From Xiphias gladius (Eukaryota > Chordata > Actinopteri > Istiophoriformes > Xiphiidae): a stretch of 64,000 bases of DNA. Below are positions 25,831-37,966 of this stretch, piece after piece. Location of the stretch: NCBI RefSeq assembly GCF_016859285.1, contig NC_053402.1, positions 22,267,056 to 22,331,055 of the forward strand, in the 5' to 3' direction. Within the stretch, counting starts at the first letter, position 1. Every line of letters starts with the position of its first letter. The notes beneath the pieces were generated by a model, which saw nothing but the letters and a program-made list of their open reading frames with translations, searched no databases and was not told where the DNA came from. Made by a program: the position numbers and the translations under genes.

Positions 25831-27233
25831 AGTACTTTTGAAGTATCCACTCCATCTAAATGCACATGTTGGCCCTGGCAGTCGTGCCTGAGTGGCCGAT
25901 GAGGAATGGTATCAACAGGAGCTATCCTTCTTCTTACAGTAAACTTCCATCCAACCTGCTCTGTCTGCCTCTCCTCTTTCCTCACTCTTGTTTTTCCACC
26001 GGCAATTTAACTGCTCTCCTCAACTCCTTCATTCCTTCGCCTCAATCTGAGTGGATCAGATTTAACGACAAGTCCAAAATAATCTCAGGGAAACCTCGCC
26101 CTCTCTCCTCTCTCTGCTGCCTTTGCTTTCTCTTTACTTGATCTTTATTCTGAACTTTGAACTTTCTTTTTTTTCCCTTCTACTCAGCCTTTGGTTTTAG
26201 ACGCCATTGGTCCCTCAGTGTCGATATGGGAGATAAAGACATTTTCACCTCGCGCTTTAAGAGCTGGTGTATGTTTGGCAAGGTGACACCTGTCAGCACC
26301 TGTTGTCCTTCTATGTTCACCTCATCGCTTCCTCGCAGTGTTAACCTCTGTTCTTTTTGCACCATGTTAGCCGCCTGCCTGCTCCTTCGCTCATCCGGTT
26401 GTCTGACTCCTTTATGGCAACTTTCCTCTGACATAACGTCCGTCTGAGGCCTTGTGACTCCTCTCCGTTTCTTCCTATCACCCACGAGTGGCTCTTGTAT
26501 GTGTCGGCGCCATGTAACACCTCCTCACCTCCCTCCGTTCCTTCTCATTCCTGAACTCAGGCAGAGTCTCCAGGCAGAAGATGAGAATGGAGACCACGAT
26601 GACCATGACACTGATGATGGCAATGATCCGAGCTCCGCTGGATGACTCCGGATACTCAAACAGCATCCAGAGGCGTCGCTGCAGCTCGTTGGTGGGTAGG
26701 GGCCTCTCCTCCTCCTTGGGGAAGCCTTCGTCCTCCTTGAAGCGGTCGAGGATCTCCTCCCCGAGCTCGTAGAAGCGAAGCTCCTCCATGAACATGTCCA
26801 GGGGGACGCTGGCGGGCCTCCGCAGCCTCCCGCCCGACTGGTAGAAGTACAGGATGGCATCGAAGCAGACGCGGCTCCTGTCCAGGAAGAGCTCGTTCCT
26901 CAGGGGGTCGAAGTAGCGAAGTCGGCGTTGGGGGTCGCCAAGCAGGGAGTTGGGGAACTGGGCGAGGGTGCGGAGTTGGGTCTCATACCGCATCCCTGAC
27001 ACGTTGATGGCCAGGCGTTCAGACAGAGCCCAGCCGCTCCTCCACTGGCAGCGATGGTTCTCCCTCCTCGGCTCTCTGCTGGGCTCCTTCTCGATGCTCT
27101 CCTTCTCCAGCTTGTTGTGCTCGTCTTTGGTCTGCTTGTCTTCATCACCAGTCTCCTCAGCTTTCATTTGTTCCGTCTCCCCTCTTCCTCCTCCTCCTCC
27201 TCTTGTACCTCCTCCCTCGTCTTGATTTTCCAT
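22290..27233 (-). CDS. kcna7: Voltage-gated potassium channel Kv1.7 (shaker subfamily)
   Basis: Pore-forming subunit of a tetrameric plasma-membrane K+ channel. Two coding exons, complement(22290-23228, 26529-27233), joined in phase 0 (gag|gtgagg to ttttgcag|aaa), give 547 residues. Order: Gly/Glu/Lys-rich N-terminus (1-70), T1 tetramerisation domain (about 74-170), S1 ([17 protein letters not shown]), S1-S2 linker with an N-glycosylation site (NET), S2-S3, S4 voltage sensor with regular arginines ([20 protein letters not shown]), pore with the TTVGYGD filter, S6 with PVPVIV, an acidic C-tail, and a C-terminal VTQV, a class I PDZ ligand. Most Kv1 genes have uninterrupted coding sequence; an intron in the S1-S2 linker is a known Kv1.7 feature and, with the LVT-x-V terminus, supports kcna7. 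The intron is 3.3 kb. The gene lies divergent to hsd17b14. Confidence 0.95.
24530..24680 (+). mobile_element. tRNA-derived SINE-like fragment
   Basis: Contains a B-box-like 'ctggttcgagtctgg' and ends with 'gtaataaagacaaatataaaaa', the 'aataaaggcaaaa'-type tail common in teleost SINEs. It lies in the kcna7 intron, antisense to that gene. Confidence 0.6.
25794..25828. repeat. (CT)n microsatellite in kcna7 intron
   Basis: About 16 CT units on the plus strand, GA on the kcna7 transcript strand, roughly 700 nt downstream of the first-exon donor. Confidence 0.95.
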
Positions 27234-30200
27234 CTTTCAGTCTTTGTACCTCGTCTTACTTTTCTTGCCAGGAAAACAAATCAAGGTCCACCTGGCATTC
27301 AGAAAAAACAGAACAAGGGAAACATGAGTAGGTCGAGGTGGAAGGTAAGAAAATCGATAAAATGCTAAGAGTATTCACACCTTTAAAAAACAAAATCATT
27401 ATTTTTGTGAATAGAAATCAAATATTTGAGTAAGATTAGACATAAAAATGTCATAAAATGTATTTTTGCTGTATAATGTAGCCAAAACATCCTTCAACCA
27501 GTTACATAACTTACCCATAATACATCATTATTATTGTAGTACACTCAGTTGCCAGTTTATTAGGTGCAAATAGAGAAAACTAAAGCAGTGTAATAAGGCG
27601 ATCCTGCAATAAATGCTGCCTGCATGAAGGTGATCATTTTATATAAAGAGAGGTGTTGATTCAACTGTTTCTATTATTTTGTCCAGCCCATTCATATCAG
27701 TGAGGGTAGGCTAAATAACAGAAAAAAGCCCCCCTGTGTAACGCACCGCAGCAGCATCACAAACCACATCCTCAGCAGCTCCCTAAAACAGTCCCGACAC
27801 CAACTGAGCGCTGCAGCTGCCTCGAACATGTCCCGAATTTCTGGCATGTTTCTGCAGATTTTTCACAAAACTCCTTGTGCGTTTTTCAACCTTTCTCCAA
27901 ACATGTTTTGCAAGATTTTGCTGTAAATCACATTATCCAGACCGTCCATGCAAAAAAAAAAAAAAAAAAGCTCCGTATTTGCAGCCAGCTTTCGTGCTCA
28001 TCACCTGTTTATCACCACTGCCAGTGCGCCCAGTAGAAACCAACCCGGGACTGGTGTCCTCCTCTCACCCGTCTGCCTGCCAGAGCTGCTGATCCCGGCT
28101 AATCGCACCTCCGGAGAGGGACTAAGGCTGTCCGACCGTGCCTCCACCTCAGGCTGCCTCCTGGGGCCTGACCCTACCCTCTCTCTCTCTGTGAGACAGT
28201 TTGTGTATCAGCACCCTCATCGTGATGTTCGTACAACCCCTCCTCCTCCGTATTGTCTCACCTTCATGGGTCACGTTTGGGTTGCGGGGGTGGAGGCAGA
28301 GGGAGCAGCGTGGCGCCTTCAGGGGCTGCTACGCTGTTGATATCTGCAGCCCGGGTGAAGTTCAGCTTGTTTGTAGGTCACTCACTGTCTTCGCTTGCTC
28401 CCTTGTGCTCTCTCTCTCACGCTCCCGGGGAATGCTGTTGGACCGAAATTCAATCTTCGACCCTTTCATCCTCCAAGAGCACCCCCTGCCTCCTGTTGCC
28501 CCACACAACCCTCCCTTGCCCGAAAAGGTCAGCCTCTTAACCCCTCGGCCGTTCCTAAACACGCTGTTCGCGTTTGCACGCATGTGTGCGCATGAACTCG
28601 CACGAGAAAAAAGGAAGAGTTGAGGTATTGATGGCGTTGATTTACACCCTACGATGAGGCCACAATGTGGGGTGAGTATTTTTTTTTCTCGGTTTCTGCC
28701 ACAGTGTCACATCCCCACGGTTTTACAGTTCTGCTGTCAACATCTATTTTAAATCACGACATGCATTTGACTGTGGTTTTCTGCAGAATTGTCCGCAAAT
28801 TTAAACCAGAGCCCGTAAAACTGCCTTGACCTGCCAGATCGTTCTTCATTTTGTCTGAAACATGAATCTGGACATCTGTGGTTATTTTAGACGCATCGTG
28901 AAGTCCGTGCGGCTTTGTGTCTGCAGCTGAACCACAATTCCCACAACAGACTGTTCAGACACTTTTCAAGTGTTGCCTTCAAATACGCCAAGTAAATTCC
29001 TGATTCTGACTTTTTCGGACTCATAAATGCAACTCATTTGCACATTAAGTTGCTTTTACTGACCCCCCCAAAAAAAGGAATTTGACACTATTAAAGTCTT
29101 TTTTTTTTTGGAAGCGATTGTTTGATTTCACATAAACCCAGCGGTGATCATGAAAAGTTGAGGTCTAGGTGTAGAAACACATTGGTGAAAGCCATTTATT
29201 TTGCTTGCATGTTTTATGCCAGTCTTTTATCTGTTGTAAAACTGCAGTCACTGTGGTTTCACTGCCCGTACGTCAAGAACTGCTCCGAGCGCTCTTTTGA
29301 AAGGAGAGTTATTATTAGTAGTATTACCAGTGTTTTTGTTACTGACCTGCAGCATTCAAAAGGAGATCCATTTCTGTAACCTTCTGAAACCGATCTCACG
29401 TCAACAACCGAGTACAAAAACATGAATGTCTTCCAGGAGAGACTTTCTGAAACCCCACTCGGCCGTCCTTGTGTTTTAAAGACATCCCGTCTTGCCCCCT
29501 TCCTTTTTATTGTGGCCGTCCAGAGCAACCGGGACCCTCTCCATTCCCAACGTGGTCAAGCAGCGCGTCACACGCACCACCTCTGATCGCGCACACGCCG
29601 ACCCCAGGCCAATGTCTCCCGGTGTCTGTCCCCCGTACTAACAAAAAAAAAATTCTGCATCTACTTGAGGCCCCAAGTCACGTTTCAGATGTTTGAGTTT
29701 CTAGGCAGCTCCGCCAAAGACATTTCCCCTCTGCACTTCTCAGGTAGTTTCATTTAATTAGCCGCTTGAGACCCAAAGAGCTGAAATTATCCGGTATTTC
29801 ACAAAAACAGCAAAGGTCCCAAAAAAGGGCGCAAATATAAGTTAGCAGAACCTCATTTTTTTTCATAGATATGGTATGTGGGATTTTAAAAATAGCATCT
29901 CCACCTTGATCACCTGTGACAGTAAAACGCCGCTTACGCACCAACGAATCAACATCAATAATATCCATGTTTCTGCAGAATGAGCACTTTTCCCTTCGAT
30001 ACTTTAGGTACATTTTGCTTTTAAATTGCAGTGGGTGCTACATGGGTTCTTGAATGCAAGACTTTTACTTGTAGTGGGGTATTTTTTATATGGTTGTACT
30101 GGTACAACCTTATAAATAAATGAGAGCGTTTTCCACCGCTGATAACCAGCCATAAAGGTTTTCTTATCGTTTCAGCAGGTTGAGTTCAGAGGGATTTAAT

Positions 30201-30610
30201 GTTCTTCATTCATAAAAAAAAAGAAGAAAAGTTAACAGTTTGGCAGCCAAAATTTCCACTTTCTCGACAGGTCTTGAGTGAAGTGTTTTTCGGTTTCCAA
30301 TATTCCCGACAGTACCGGAAGGCAACAGAGGAAACCCCGTGATTTCCAGGAACTTTGAACTTCACACAAAATTTCAGTGTTTCGGGAAAACAGGAAGAGA
30401 CGCGGACCTGCTGCGAAACGCCGGAGCAAATCTAGCTTAAAAAAAGAAAACTAAACAAGAAAACGATAAAAAAATAATAATAAAAAACGAAAACAGGATT
30501 AAGACCCCTGCTGCTCCGCCGCTGGGTAACAGGTGTCGCTGTTGGCGGAGGGCGTTTCGCAGCTCTGCGGCGCTTTGCGAGCTCATCTGTCCGCATCACC
30601 CGCGGCCAAA
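27234..30610. other. Intergenic region between divergent kcna7 and hsd17b14
   Basis: Contains the 5' flanks of both genes. No additional coding exon with family similarity was found. It holds a teleost MITE-like repeat (27540-27720), a poly(A) run (27952-27969) and CT-rich sequence near 28180 and 28400. The non-coding first exon(s) of kcna7, if any, were not located. Confidence 0.5.
27538..27720 (+). mobile_element. MITE-like repeat ('cagttgccagtttattaggt' family)
   Basis: Begins 'acactcagttgccagtttattaggtgc' and continues 'gcagtgtaataaggcgatcctgcaataaatgct' and 'catgaaggtgatcatttta', the pattern of a common teleost short interspersed element. No coding capacity. Confidence 0.6.
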
Positions 30611-33600
30611 ATGTCCCTGCGCTACCGCGACAGAGTGGTCATCGTCACCGGGGGGTCCAAAGGGATCGGCCGGGGGATCGTCAGGGTCTTCGGTACTGCT
30701 GGTTTACACTCGTCTGCGCTGCGGATCTTGGTCGCGACCGGAGCAGGAAGTGGCGCACTAACTAACTCTTTCTGCATCTTCTGTTTTTCAGTGGAAAACG
30801 GTGCCAGCGTGGTGTTTTGCGCGAGAGGAGGTGAGTCGTGTTGTTTTTATTTTGTGAAAACGTCCTAAAGCGTTGCCCTGTCGTCTGCTGGGAAAGGCGC
30901 GTTTTGATCGACGTGTGTTTCAGCCGATGAGCAAACCACGCGCGCCTGTCATAAGGGCATACGGAAACCTCAGACGTGACCATAATCTAGCACCTATTGG
31001 TCCATAATTCTCCATAATCCCGCCGTAATCTGTCCTATGATCCTCATCACAGGCGCAGCGGGCGAGGCTCTGGAGGCGGAGCTCAACAAGGCGGGACCGG
31101 GCTCCTGCACCTTCGTCTCGTGTGACATCTCCAAGGAGGACGACATCAAGGTGAGGCGAAGCTCGGGCGCTGCCGGTGCAGTCACGCGGCACGAGGATGG
31201 CACGGCCCCACTCGTGACATGAACGGGGTCCGGGACCTGGACGGCAGGACGTGGACCCCAGATTATGTCACGGTTACCGCCCCGACTTTACCTCGAGGCC
31301 AGAAAATGAGTTAAAGAGTCCCGAGGACAGCGTTCCCACTCCGGGATGAGGCGGGGAAAAATCCCAGTGTGTCCAGTGACAACACCTGGTTATTTAACTG
31401 GGCCAGCGAGTCGTTTTCAATCTAAAGATTTAAATATTTAACTGAGTTTACATCTAAAAACCACAAAGTCGAAGTTTGTATTTTTGCTCGTCAGTCTCAC
31501 CTGTTCTAGTCAAACTGAGCATCACATCACTGCTCAACAGCCGGCACTAGATTTTTGTAGATTATTATTAATAATAACAATAATAATAATAAAGAACGTT
31601 ATTTTTATAGCAATTCTAAACAAAAAGCAGCTCAGAGTGCTTCACAAATTAAAAAAGAGAAGAAAATATTATAGAATATATTTTAAATGTTATATCAAAT
31701 ATAATAATATAAAAGAACATTTTATAGATATTATAATACACATTAAAAATATGAAAGAATTAAAATGATAAACAGTTAAAAAAGAAAAATTGCTAGAATA
31801 AAAACATAAAATGAAAGTAAAACAGTAATAAAGAATAAAAATGTGTGTATATAACAGCAACAGCAGCAGCCGTCACCTTTTACCATCTTTATCTTATTGA
31901 AATCGTCTGAGGCAAAAGCAGCAGCTCGTGAAGTTGCAGAACTGGACTCCAGAAAGGTGTGGGTGTGTGTGTGTGTGTGTGTGTTTGTGTGTGTGTGTCT
32001 CTGTTCTCGTTGACTCTGTTTGCTCATGGGGGTGAAGTGGTTTCTGTTTCTGTTGCTGGTAACTGGTTCCTCAGCTTGTGCGATTGTCTCTGCAGAGACT
32101 GATTGCAGTCACGGTGGAGCGTCACGGACACATCGACTGCCTGGTCAACAACGCAGGGTGGCGTGAGTCTCACACTTTCTTTTTTCCTGCCCCCCCCCGG
32201 CTAGAAAAGATGACGAGGACACGAGGCCTCTCTCTTTCTTAATTTCTCGCTTCTTTTTTGGGTTTTTAATCCTTTTTTTTCCTTCAGACCCGCCTCATAA
32301 ACCCACTGACGACACCACAGCAGAGGAGTTCAGAGATCTGCTGAATCTGAACCTCGTCAGCTACTTCTTGGCTTCAAAAGTAACGTTTCCAACTTGTGTG
32401 TCCACATATAAAACTTATTCACAATGCAAATAATTGATTATAGCTTTACCCCGTGAGGGCCGACTTCTGTGGAGGCACAGAGAAGCCGTAAGGATTTGAC
32501 TTTAATGAGCAACTGAACACCTGATTCTGAAATTGAATCACTACTGAATCCTTAATTATTGTTATTATTATCATTTGGAGAATATTATGCTTTTGTTAGA
32601 CATGGACAGCAGGACACAAGGGGGAGAGGGATGCAACCAAAGTCCCCAGCTGGACCCAAACGTGGGGCAGCTGCGGGTCATGGTCGGGTACGCTAGAAAA
32701 GAAGTGTGGGCGGTGGAACGTGGGCACAGCGGCGCACATCTTCAGGCAGTCTCTCCGGGAACACGTTCATAGCGTTGCACTCAGCTGTTCACGTGAAGAG
32801 TGACAGGAAGAGGCTTGTGACACAGACGAAAGAAGGGGGAAAAAAAAACACAGAGCTGAGAGGGAAGTTCAGTCGCGGCGAGCTCTCTCACTTCCACACA
32901 GCTGACCAGTAATAGTCAGAGGACCCCCCCCCATCAGATGTCGAGAGAGGGTTTCTGAAGCCAGGTGCACTGGTCCCTTAACCCCTAAACCACAGGATTA
33001 AACATCACTGAATTTATAGTTAATTGAAGTATTTTACTCTGAAAAACATCTGAATTCATGTGAAAAGAATTCCTTTTTTCTAAATTTCCATCAGGCAATT
33101 TCAAAAACTTAGAATTAAATTTGGTTTGTTTTGTTTTGTTGTTTGTGTTGGTTGGTTGGTTGGTTGGTCGGTTGGTCGGTTGGTTGGTTGGTTTGGGGGG
33201 GGGGACTATATTCAAATAGCAGAGGTTCAATTGGTCATTTTAAGATCTATAATCCAAGTCAGGTGGATTTAATTGCACGAGTGACTTTTAGAGACCAGAA
33301 AGCAGAGTCGGTGGGTCCTGAATCCAGTTGACCAGACCTCTGTCCCGTTACCAGGGTAACTGCAGGTCTTTCAAAAGTCCTCAAAAGGTGTTGAATTTAG
33401 TTCTTTAAAAACAGACCTTATAACATTATTTTAAAAAAGTCTTAAATTTCATTTGAAAAGGTCTTAAATATTTTCTAGCCTGTGGGAGGCAGCAGTGCTA
33501 CTCATCAAATGCTGTTTTAATTTTTTTAAATTGTGATTTCGGCTGGAAAATCTCCGGTTTGTTATGTTAAATTCACTCGTGGACCTTAAACAAGTAGGTT

Positions 33601-36600
33601 AATATTTCATTGTTTACTCCCTTCCTCCATTTTTCTGTCCACTTTGGCTGCTCATACATGTCCACGTTGTATTTAAAGATGAATCCAGGATATCGTTGAG
33701 AGTTATTGTTACAAACTGCTGGGAAAGGAGAGAGAGAACTGTGTATTTCTAGGCCACATCCTCCCTGGTTTTTCACGGTCGGTGTGACCATGCAGCTGGG
33801 CTTAAACTGCAGCCCGCGTGTTATTCACAGGTCTCGGGTTTAAAACCTGGTAAACCTGCGGAAATGGCCCAGTTGCAGAACTTCAAACTGCCACTGGCAG
33901 TTTCGAGGGGAAGTGAGAACCTCGCGGATTCAGAGAGACGGGGTTTTCAGCAGAACAGGGTCAGGGCCTCGAATTCAGTGCTATTTAAAATCCCCCGCAG
34001 CAGATGTTCGGCTGCTGGTTAAATCGGGAGTTCTGCGGCCGCCCTCTGCCTCCACAGACGGCGCGTACGAGTGCGTCGGGTGTGAAGGGTCCTTGCACTC
34101 AGCGGAGCTCTCACTCTCTCCGCAGTATGCGCTGCCCTACCTGCGGCGGCGTCGGGGCAACATCGTCAATGTCTCCAGCCTGGTGGGCACCATCGGGCAG
34201 AGGGACGCTGCGCCGTACGTCGCCACCAAGGTGAGTGCAGTCGCCACGGGCGACAGGGGCTCGCGCCGCGCCGCGCCGCGCCCCCGATCCCAGTCCTGTA
34301 ATGCTTCTCCTTCTCCGCAAGGGGGCGATCGTTTCCATGACCAAGGCGATGGCCGTGGACGAGAGTCGCCACAACGTGAGAGTCAACTGGTGAGCGGCGC
34401 GGGTTCCTGGGCTCGGTTAGCGGTTCTGCTTAGGGGACGAGGAGGCCTTCTCCCCAGGGAGGAGTTCACTCGCAATGCATGTATATTTAACGTTACTCCG
34501 GGATAGTGTCATAGTGCTGGAACTAGTATTAATCTTCTGATACATGAATCTAATTACTATCATTATACTATATATATATACTATACTGTATAAACAGTGG
34601 TGGAAGAAGAATTTACAGCCTTTAACAACAATGTGTAATTGCTCCATCATAAGTGAAAACAACAACAACAAACAACAAAATGTACTTAAAGTTTGAAAAA
34701 GTATTTGCACCGTGGTCGACTGACCGGTATTATTACATTGTTCGACCAGCAGCGCTGCATTTTACTGCTGTAGCTGCTCGAGGTGGAGCGGGTTTTTTTT
34801 TTTAAAAAACCGCTTTAGTTTGGTATTCTGGTCCAGTTTGTTCCCGACCGAGGGAGTGGGGCCCCTCCAAAGGGTCGTGGGACCATTACTGAGGAGAGGA
34901 AAGAAGAGTTGGTTTCTGCTGCGTAAAGTTGCAGTCTTTCTTTCTTTCTTTCTTTCTTTCTTTTTGGTGAAATCTCGCAGAGTTTTAACTCTTTGTGCCC
35001 CAAACACCTTTTATTAGAATAAAACCAGCCGGGAAGTTTAGAGGGGAAGTGTCTCTTGGTGGAACTGAGATAAGGTAAAACGTATAAAGTGGAAATAGTC
35101 CAGTAAAACACAAGTATCTCAAAACGGTACAGTACTTGAGGAGATGCACTCAGTTACTTTCCACCACTTCCAATAATAAAGCACAAAGATACGTTTCCTA
35201 CTTTGTGTGACGAAGTGACAGGAAAAACGTGTGTTCTCTAAGCATTTAGAGGCTGTGACCAACGCGTTTTATATATAAAAAATAAAAAAGATTGTGTCTA
35301 TTATAACCCATCAGTCGTCAGAACTGCCGACGAGCACTTCTCTGTCAGCAGACTGGATTGATTCATTGACCGTGTCAGCATTGGTCTGCGGCAGGAGAAG
35401 CAATGGCGACGAGCAGATCCCCTGCTATTTGAAACACTTCAGAGGAGAGTTGCTCAAAAAAACAAAAACCCCAAAAAGAAACAGTTTCAAGTAAAATCTA
35501 AACCTTTGAGATTGCCGGTGCTTCTCTGGACTAACTCCCCTCTTATAAAGTGACATAATCGATGTGAAGTTTTGTGTGGAACCGTGTGTTGTCCGCTAAC
35601 ACCGTCCGACCCTGTGCCGCAGCATCTCTCCCGGTAATGTCCTGACGCCTCTGTGGGAGGAACTAGCGGCACAGACCCCAGATGCCGCCGCGGCCATTAA
35701 AGCGGGGGAAAATGCTCAGGTGAGTCCTGACCGGGATGGGAGGGGGGCACACGGGGCTCAGAACAGCGGGGCGGCATAAGCGGGACTTTGGTGCAGCAAC
35801 ATCTAACACTGGTGCTTCTCGTCCGCGCCCACAGAAACTGTTTATTCCTGCTCAACTGGAACCGGTAAAAAAAAAAAAAAAAAGACAACCAAACCAAAAA
35901 ACGTGTTAATGACCCCAAACTGCCGTCTGTGTCCAGTGGGCTCTAAATGTCGACAGGCCGGTTCTTGGGGCCGGTTTTCTGCACCAAACTGCAGCTTTCT
36001 TCTCGTCCCAGTGAGAAAAAGGGCCTTTGAGAGCAAAGGGGACTCCGGTGCCTCGGCTCGCAACCGGTTACTCACAGTGGACAGGTGTAAAATATATGAC
36101 TGGACAATAAAATGATAATTATGTGAGATTTTTCCATTCTCATCAGACCCGATGACGTGCAAAAACCACCGTTGCACTTTTATATACGTCTTTGTCTTTG
36201 AAGTGGAGCCATCCTCGTCTATTTTTTTTATTACTTTATTACAGTGAAACTATAGGACAGCTGAGTTTTTTTTTCCGTTTCCGCGCGAACAGTTAATCGG
36301 GTATATCTGCGTTACGCAGCGGCGATGGCAGCCCCTCCGGTCGGCGAGTTCACCGAACGACGTTTGTGTGCCGTTGTTGTCTGTCCGCATTGCCTGTCTG
36401 GGTAAATGAATCACGCGTATGCGTGATAAGTGACCCGATAACGACCGAGTGGGACAACATGACCTTTAATTCGGCGTGTTCACAGGGAGTGATGAGTCGG
36501 TGCCGGCGGAACAGCGTAGCGCGGAAAGGACGTTCAAAACCGAACCTCGTTCAAAAAATTGCGGAAACCAAGGTCGTCTTGCTTATCAGCAAAGATGAAC

Positions 36601-37016
36601 GTCTGGCAAAAACGCGACTCAACGTCTGATGTGAATCTTCACGTTCCGATACCAAATTCGGCAGACATCCAGTCCAACAAGTTAGACCTGGTTTTATCAA
36701 ATTCAAGTTTGTTTTTTCAAGTGACCCAACTTTACATAGCTTCCCGTCTTCCACGGTTTTGGAGGATGGCGGTAGACAAACCGTCGAGATCGCTAGTATT
36801 TAAAACGTGCTTTCGTTAAATTAGTAGTATGCCGAATGGAAACATGTATCCAACTAATACTGGAATAGTTCAGAGTTTATTTCTTTGCCGTTGTGTCAAC
36901 TGCCCGATAAGCCAGTGTTCGTTAAATTGCCGGAGTTGTAAATGGAGTCCGGCGTGAGGCTAGAGGGAAGCATCCACCTCTTCGTGGGGGCTTGAGATGC
37001 ATATCCGCAGAACATG

Positions 37017-37069
<53 letters not shown>

Positions 37070-37625
37070 GTTAGCATGTTGTGCCTGTGCTACGCGTTTC
37101 GCATACGTCAAGCTGGCTAAACCAGCTAGCGTCGCCGCTAGGCTGAGGCGTCGGGCTCAAGCGCTAGCCGGTGTTGATGCTAGCATTCGCCGATTCGGCT
37201 TTTAATGTCGTTCCAGACTGTGGGTCCAACAGAGGAAAAAACAAAAAACAAAAAAAACGGGACAAAATTCCACGCACGGTCCCGTTTAAAATCATCGTTG
37301 CAAATTTAAATACGTCTTCGCTCTTGATGTGTTGCCATTTTTTCCCCCAATTTTTTATTAATTTATAACACTGAAACTACCCCCCCCCCCCCCCCTCTTG
37401 TCTTTCCAGTTATTCAAGCAAAGGTTGTGGAAGATGAGAAACCAAAAATGTAATAAGAAACCTGTGGGTTTTATTTTTACTGGTTGTCGGTTGAGTTATT
37501 TAAGTTTTTTTTATATGGAGTCTGGGGTTAAAAAAATAAATAAATATTCGAGAGCCAAGCAGCCTTTTTACAGTGTCATCACACAGATGAGCAGCAACTG
37601 CGGGGAACAGCTGCAGGAGCATAAC

Positions 37626-37661
<36 letters not shown>

Positions 37662-37878
37662 CACAAGGCAGCCCCCCCCTTGAACCTGAACGATAACGAG
37701 ATATATGACGTGTCCCCCCCCCTTCAAACAGCTGATGGGTCGCATGGGGACTGAGGCCGAGTGCGGACTGGCGGCCTTGTATCTGGCCGCCGATGCTACC
37801 TTCTGCACCGGGATAGACCTGCTGCTCAGCGGCGGAGCTGAACTCGACTACGGCTTCAAGAGTCAGATCCCGTCGTGA
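30611..37878 (+). CDS. hsd17b14: 17-beta-hydroxysteroid dehydrogenase 14 (SDR family)
   Basis: NAD-dependent short-chain dehydrogenase/reductase; the family oxidises the 17-beta-hydroxyl of steroids and other alcohols in the cytosol as a tetramer. Nine exons: 30611-30692, 30792-30830, 31053-31150, 32096-32162, 32288-32379, 34126-34230, 34322-34389, 35623-35719, 37732-37878. They give 264 residues (human about 270). Seen: cofactor-binding TGGSKGIG (13-20), NNAG (91-94), a likely catalytic Asn117, and the catalytic set Ser144, Tyr157 and Lys161 in VSSL...YVATK, followed by CISPGN. The C-terminal GGAELDYG matches the HSD17B14 end (human GGAELGYG, from memory). The start follows 'cccgcggccaaaATG'. 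The acceptor of the seventh exon is weak (ctccgcaag). bcat2 follows on the same strand 760 bp downstream, as in mammals. Confidence 0.95.
31960..32000. repeat. (GT)n microsatellite
   Basis: GT repeat with two interruptions, in the hsd17b14 intron just upstream of the exon at 32096. Confidence 0.9.
33148..33195. repeat. (TTGG)n simple repeat
   Basis: About 12 tetranucleotide units, some ggtc variants, followed by a G run. Located in the hsd17b14 intron before the exon at 34126. A 'gtcttaaatttcatttgaaaaggtctt' repeat of teleost type follows at 33362-33475. Confidence 0.9.
34936..34964. repeat. (TTTC)n microsatellite
   Basis: Seven ttctt/tttc units in the hsd17b14 intron between the exons at 34322 and 35623. 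Confidence 0.9.
36258..37110 (+). repeat. Copy 1 of a direct ~0.8 kb duplication, in the last hsd17b14 intron
   Basis: From 'gctgagttttttttt' and 'cgaacagttaatcgggtatatctgcg' through 'gtgcctgtgctacgcgtttcgcat', the sequence matches 38577-39400 nearly base for base, with scattered substitutions and small indels (above 90% by eye). This copy keeps the ATGGCAGCCC block at 36325, but an extra C shifts the frame and the following gtgag is gcgag. It also carries a long (GT)n expansion at 37016-37069 where copy 2 has only 'gtgtgtatgttg'. Confidence 0.9.
37016..37069. repeat. (GT)n microsatellite inside duplication copy 1
   Basis: About 26 GT units. The matching position in copy 2 (39353-39364) is almost free of repeat, so the expansion happened after duplication. 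Confidence 0.95.
37626..37660. repeat. (CA)n microsatellite
   Basis: About 16 CA units, 70 nt before the acceptor of the last hsd17b14 exon. Confidence 0.95.
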
Positions 37879-37960
37879 CCCCCACCTGGCCTCCCGCGGT
37901 CCCTTGGTGGATCAGCTGGTTCAGCAGATTTAATGTACGTGTGTATCTGCTTGCTACGTC

Positions 37961-37966
37961 AATAAA
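37961..37966 (+). terminator. Poly(A) signal of hsd17b14
   Basis: AATAAA, 83 nt after the hsd17b14 stop at 37878, with a T/GT-rich element following ('ttgttttattgtgagtg'). Confidence 0.75.

Noticed and set aside
36366-36629. Similar short frames shared by the two duplicated blocks (36366-36629 and 38672-38926)
   Set aside because: The shared peptide shows frame-breaking indels between copies and no known domain; similarity follows from the DNA duplication and does not indicate coding constraint.
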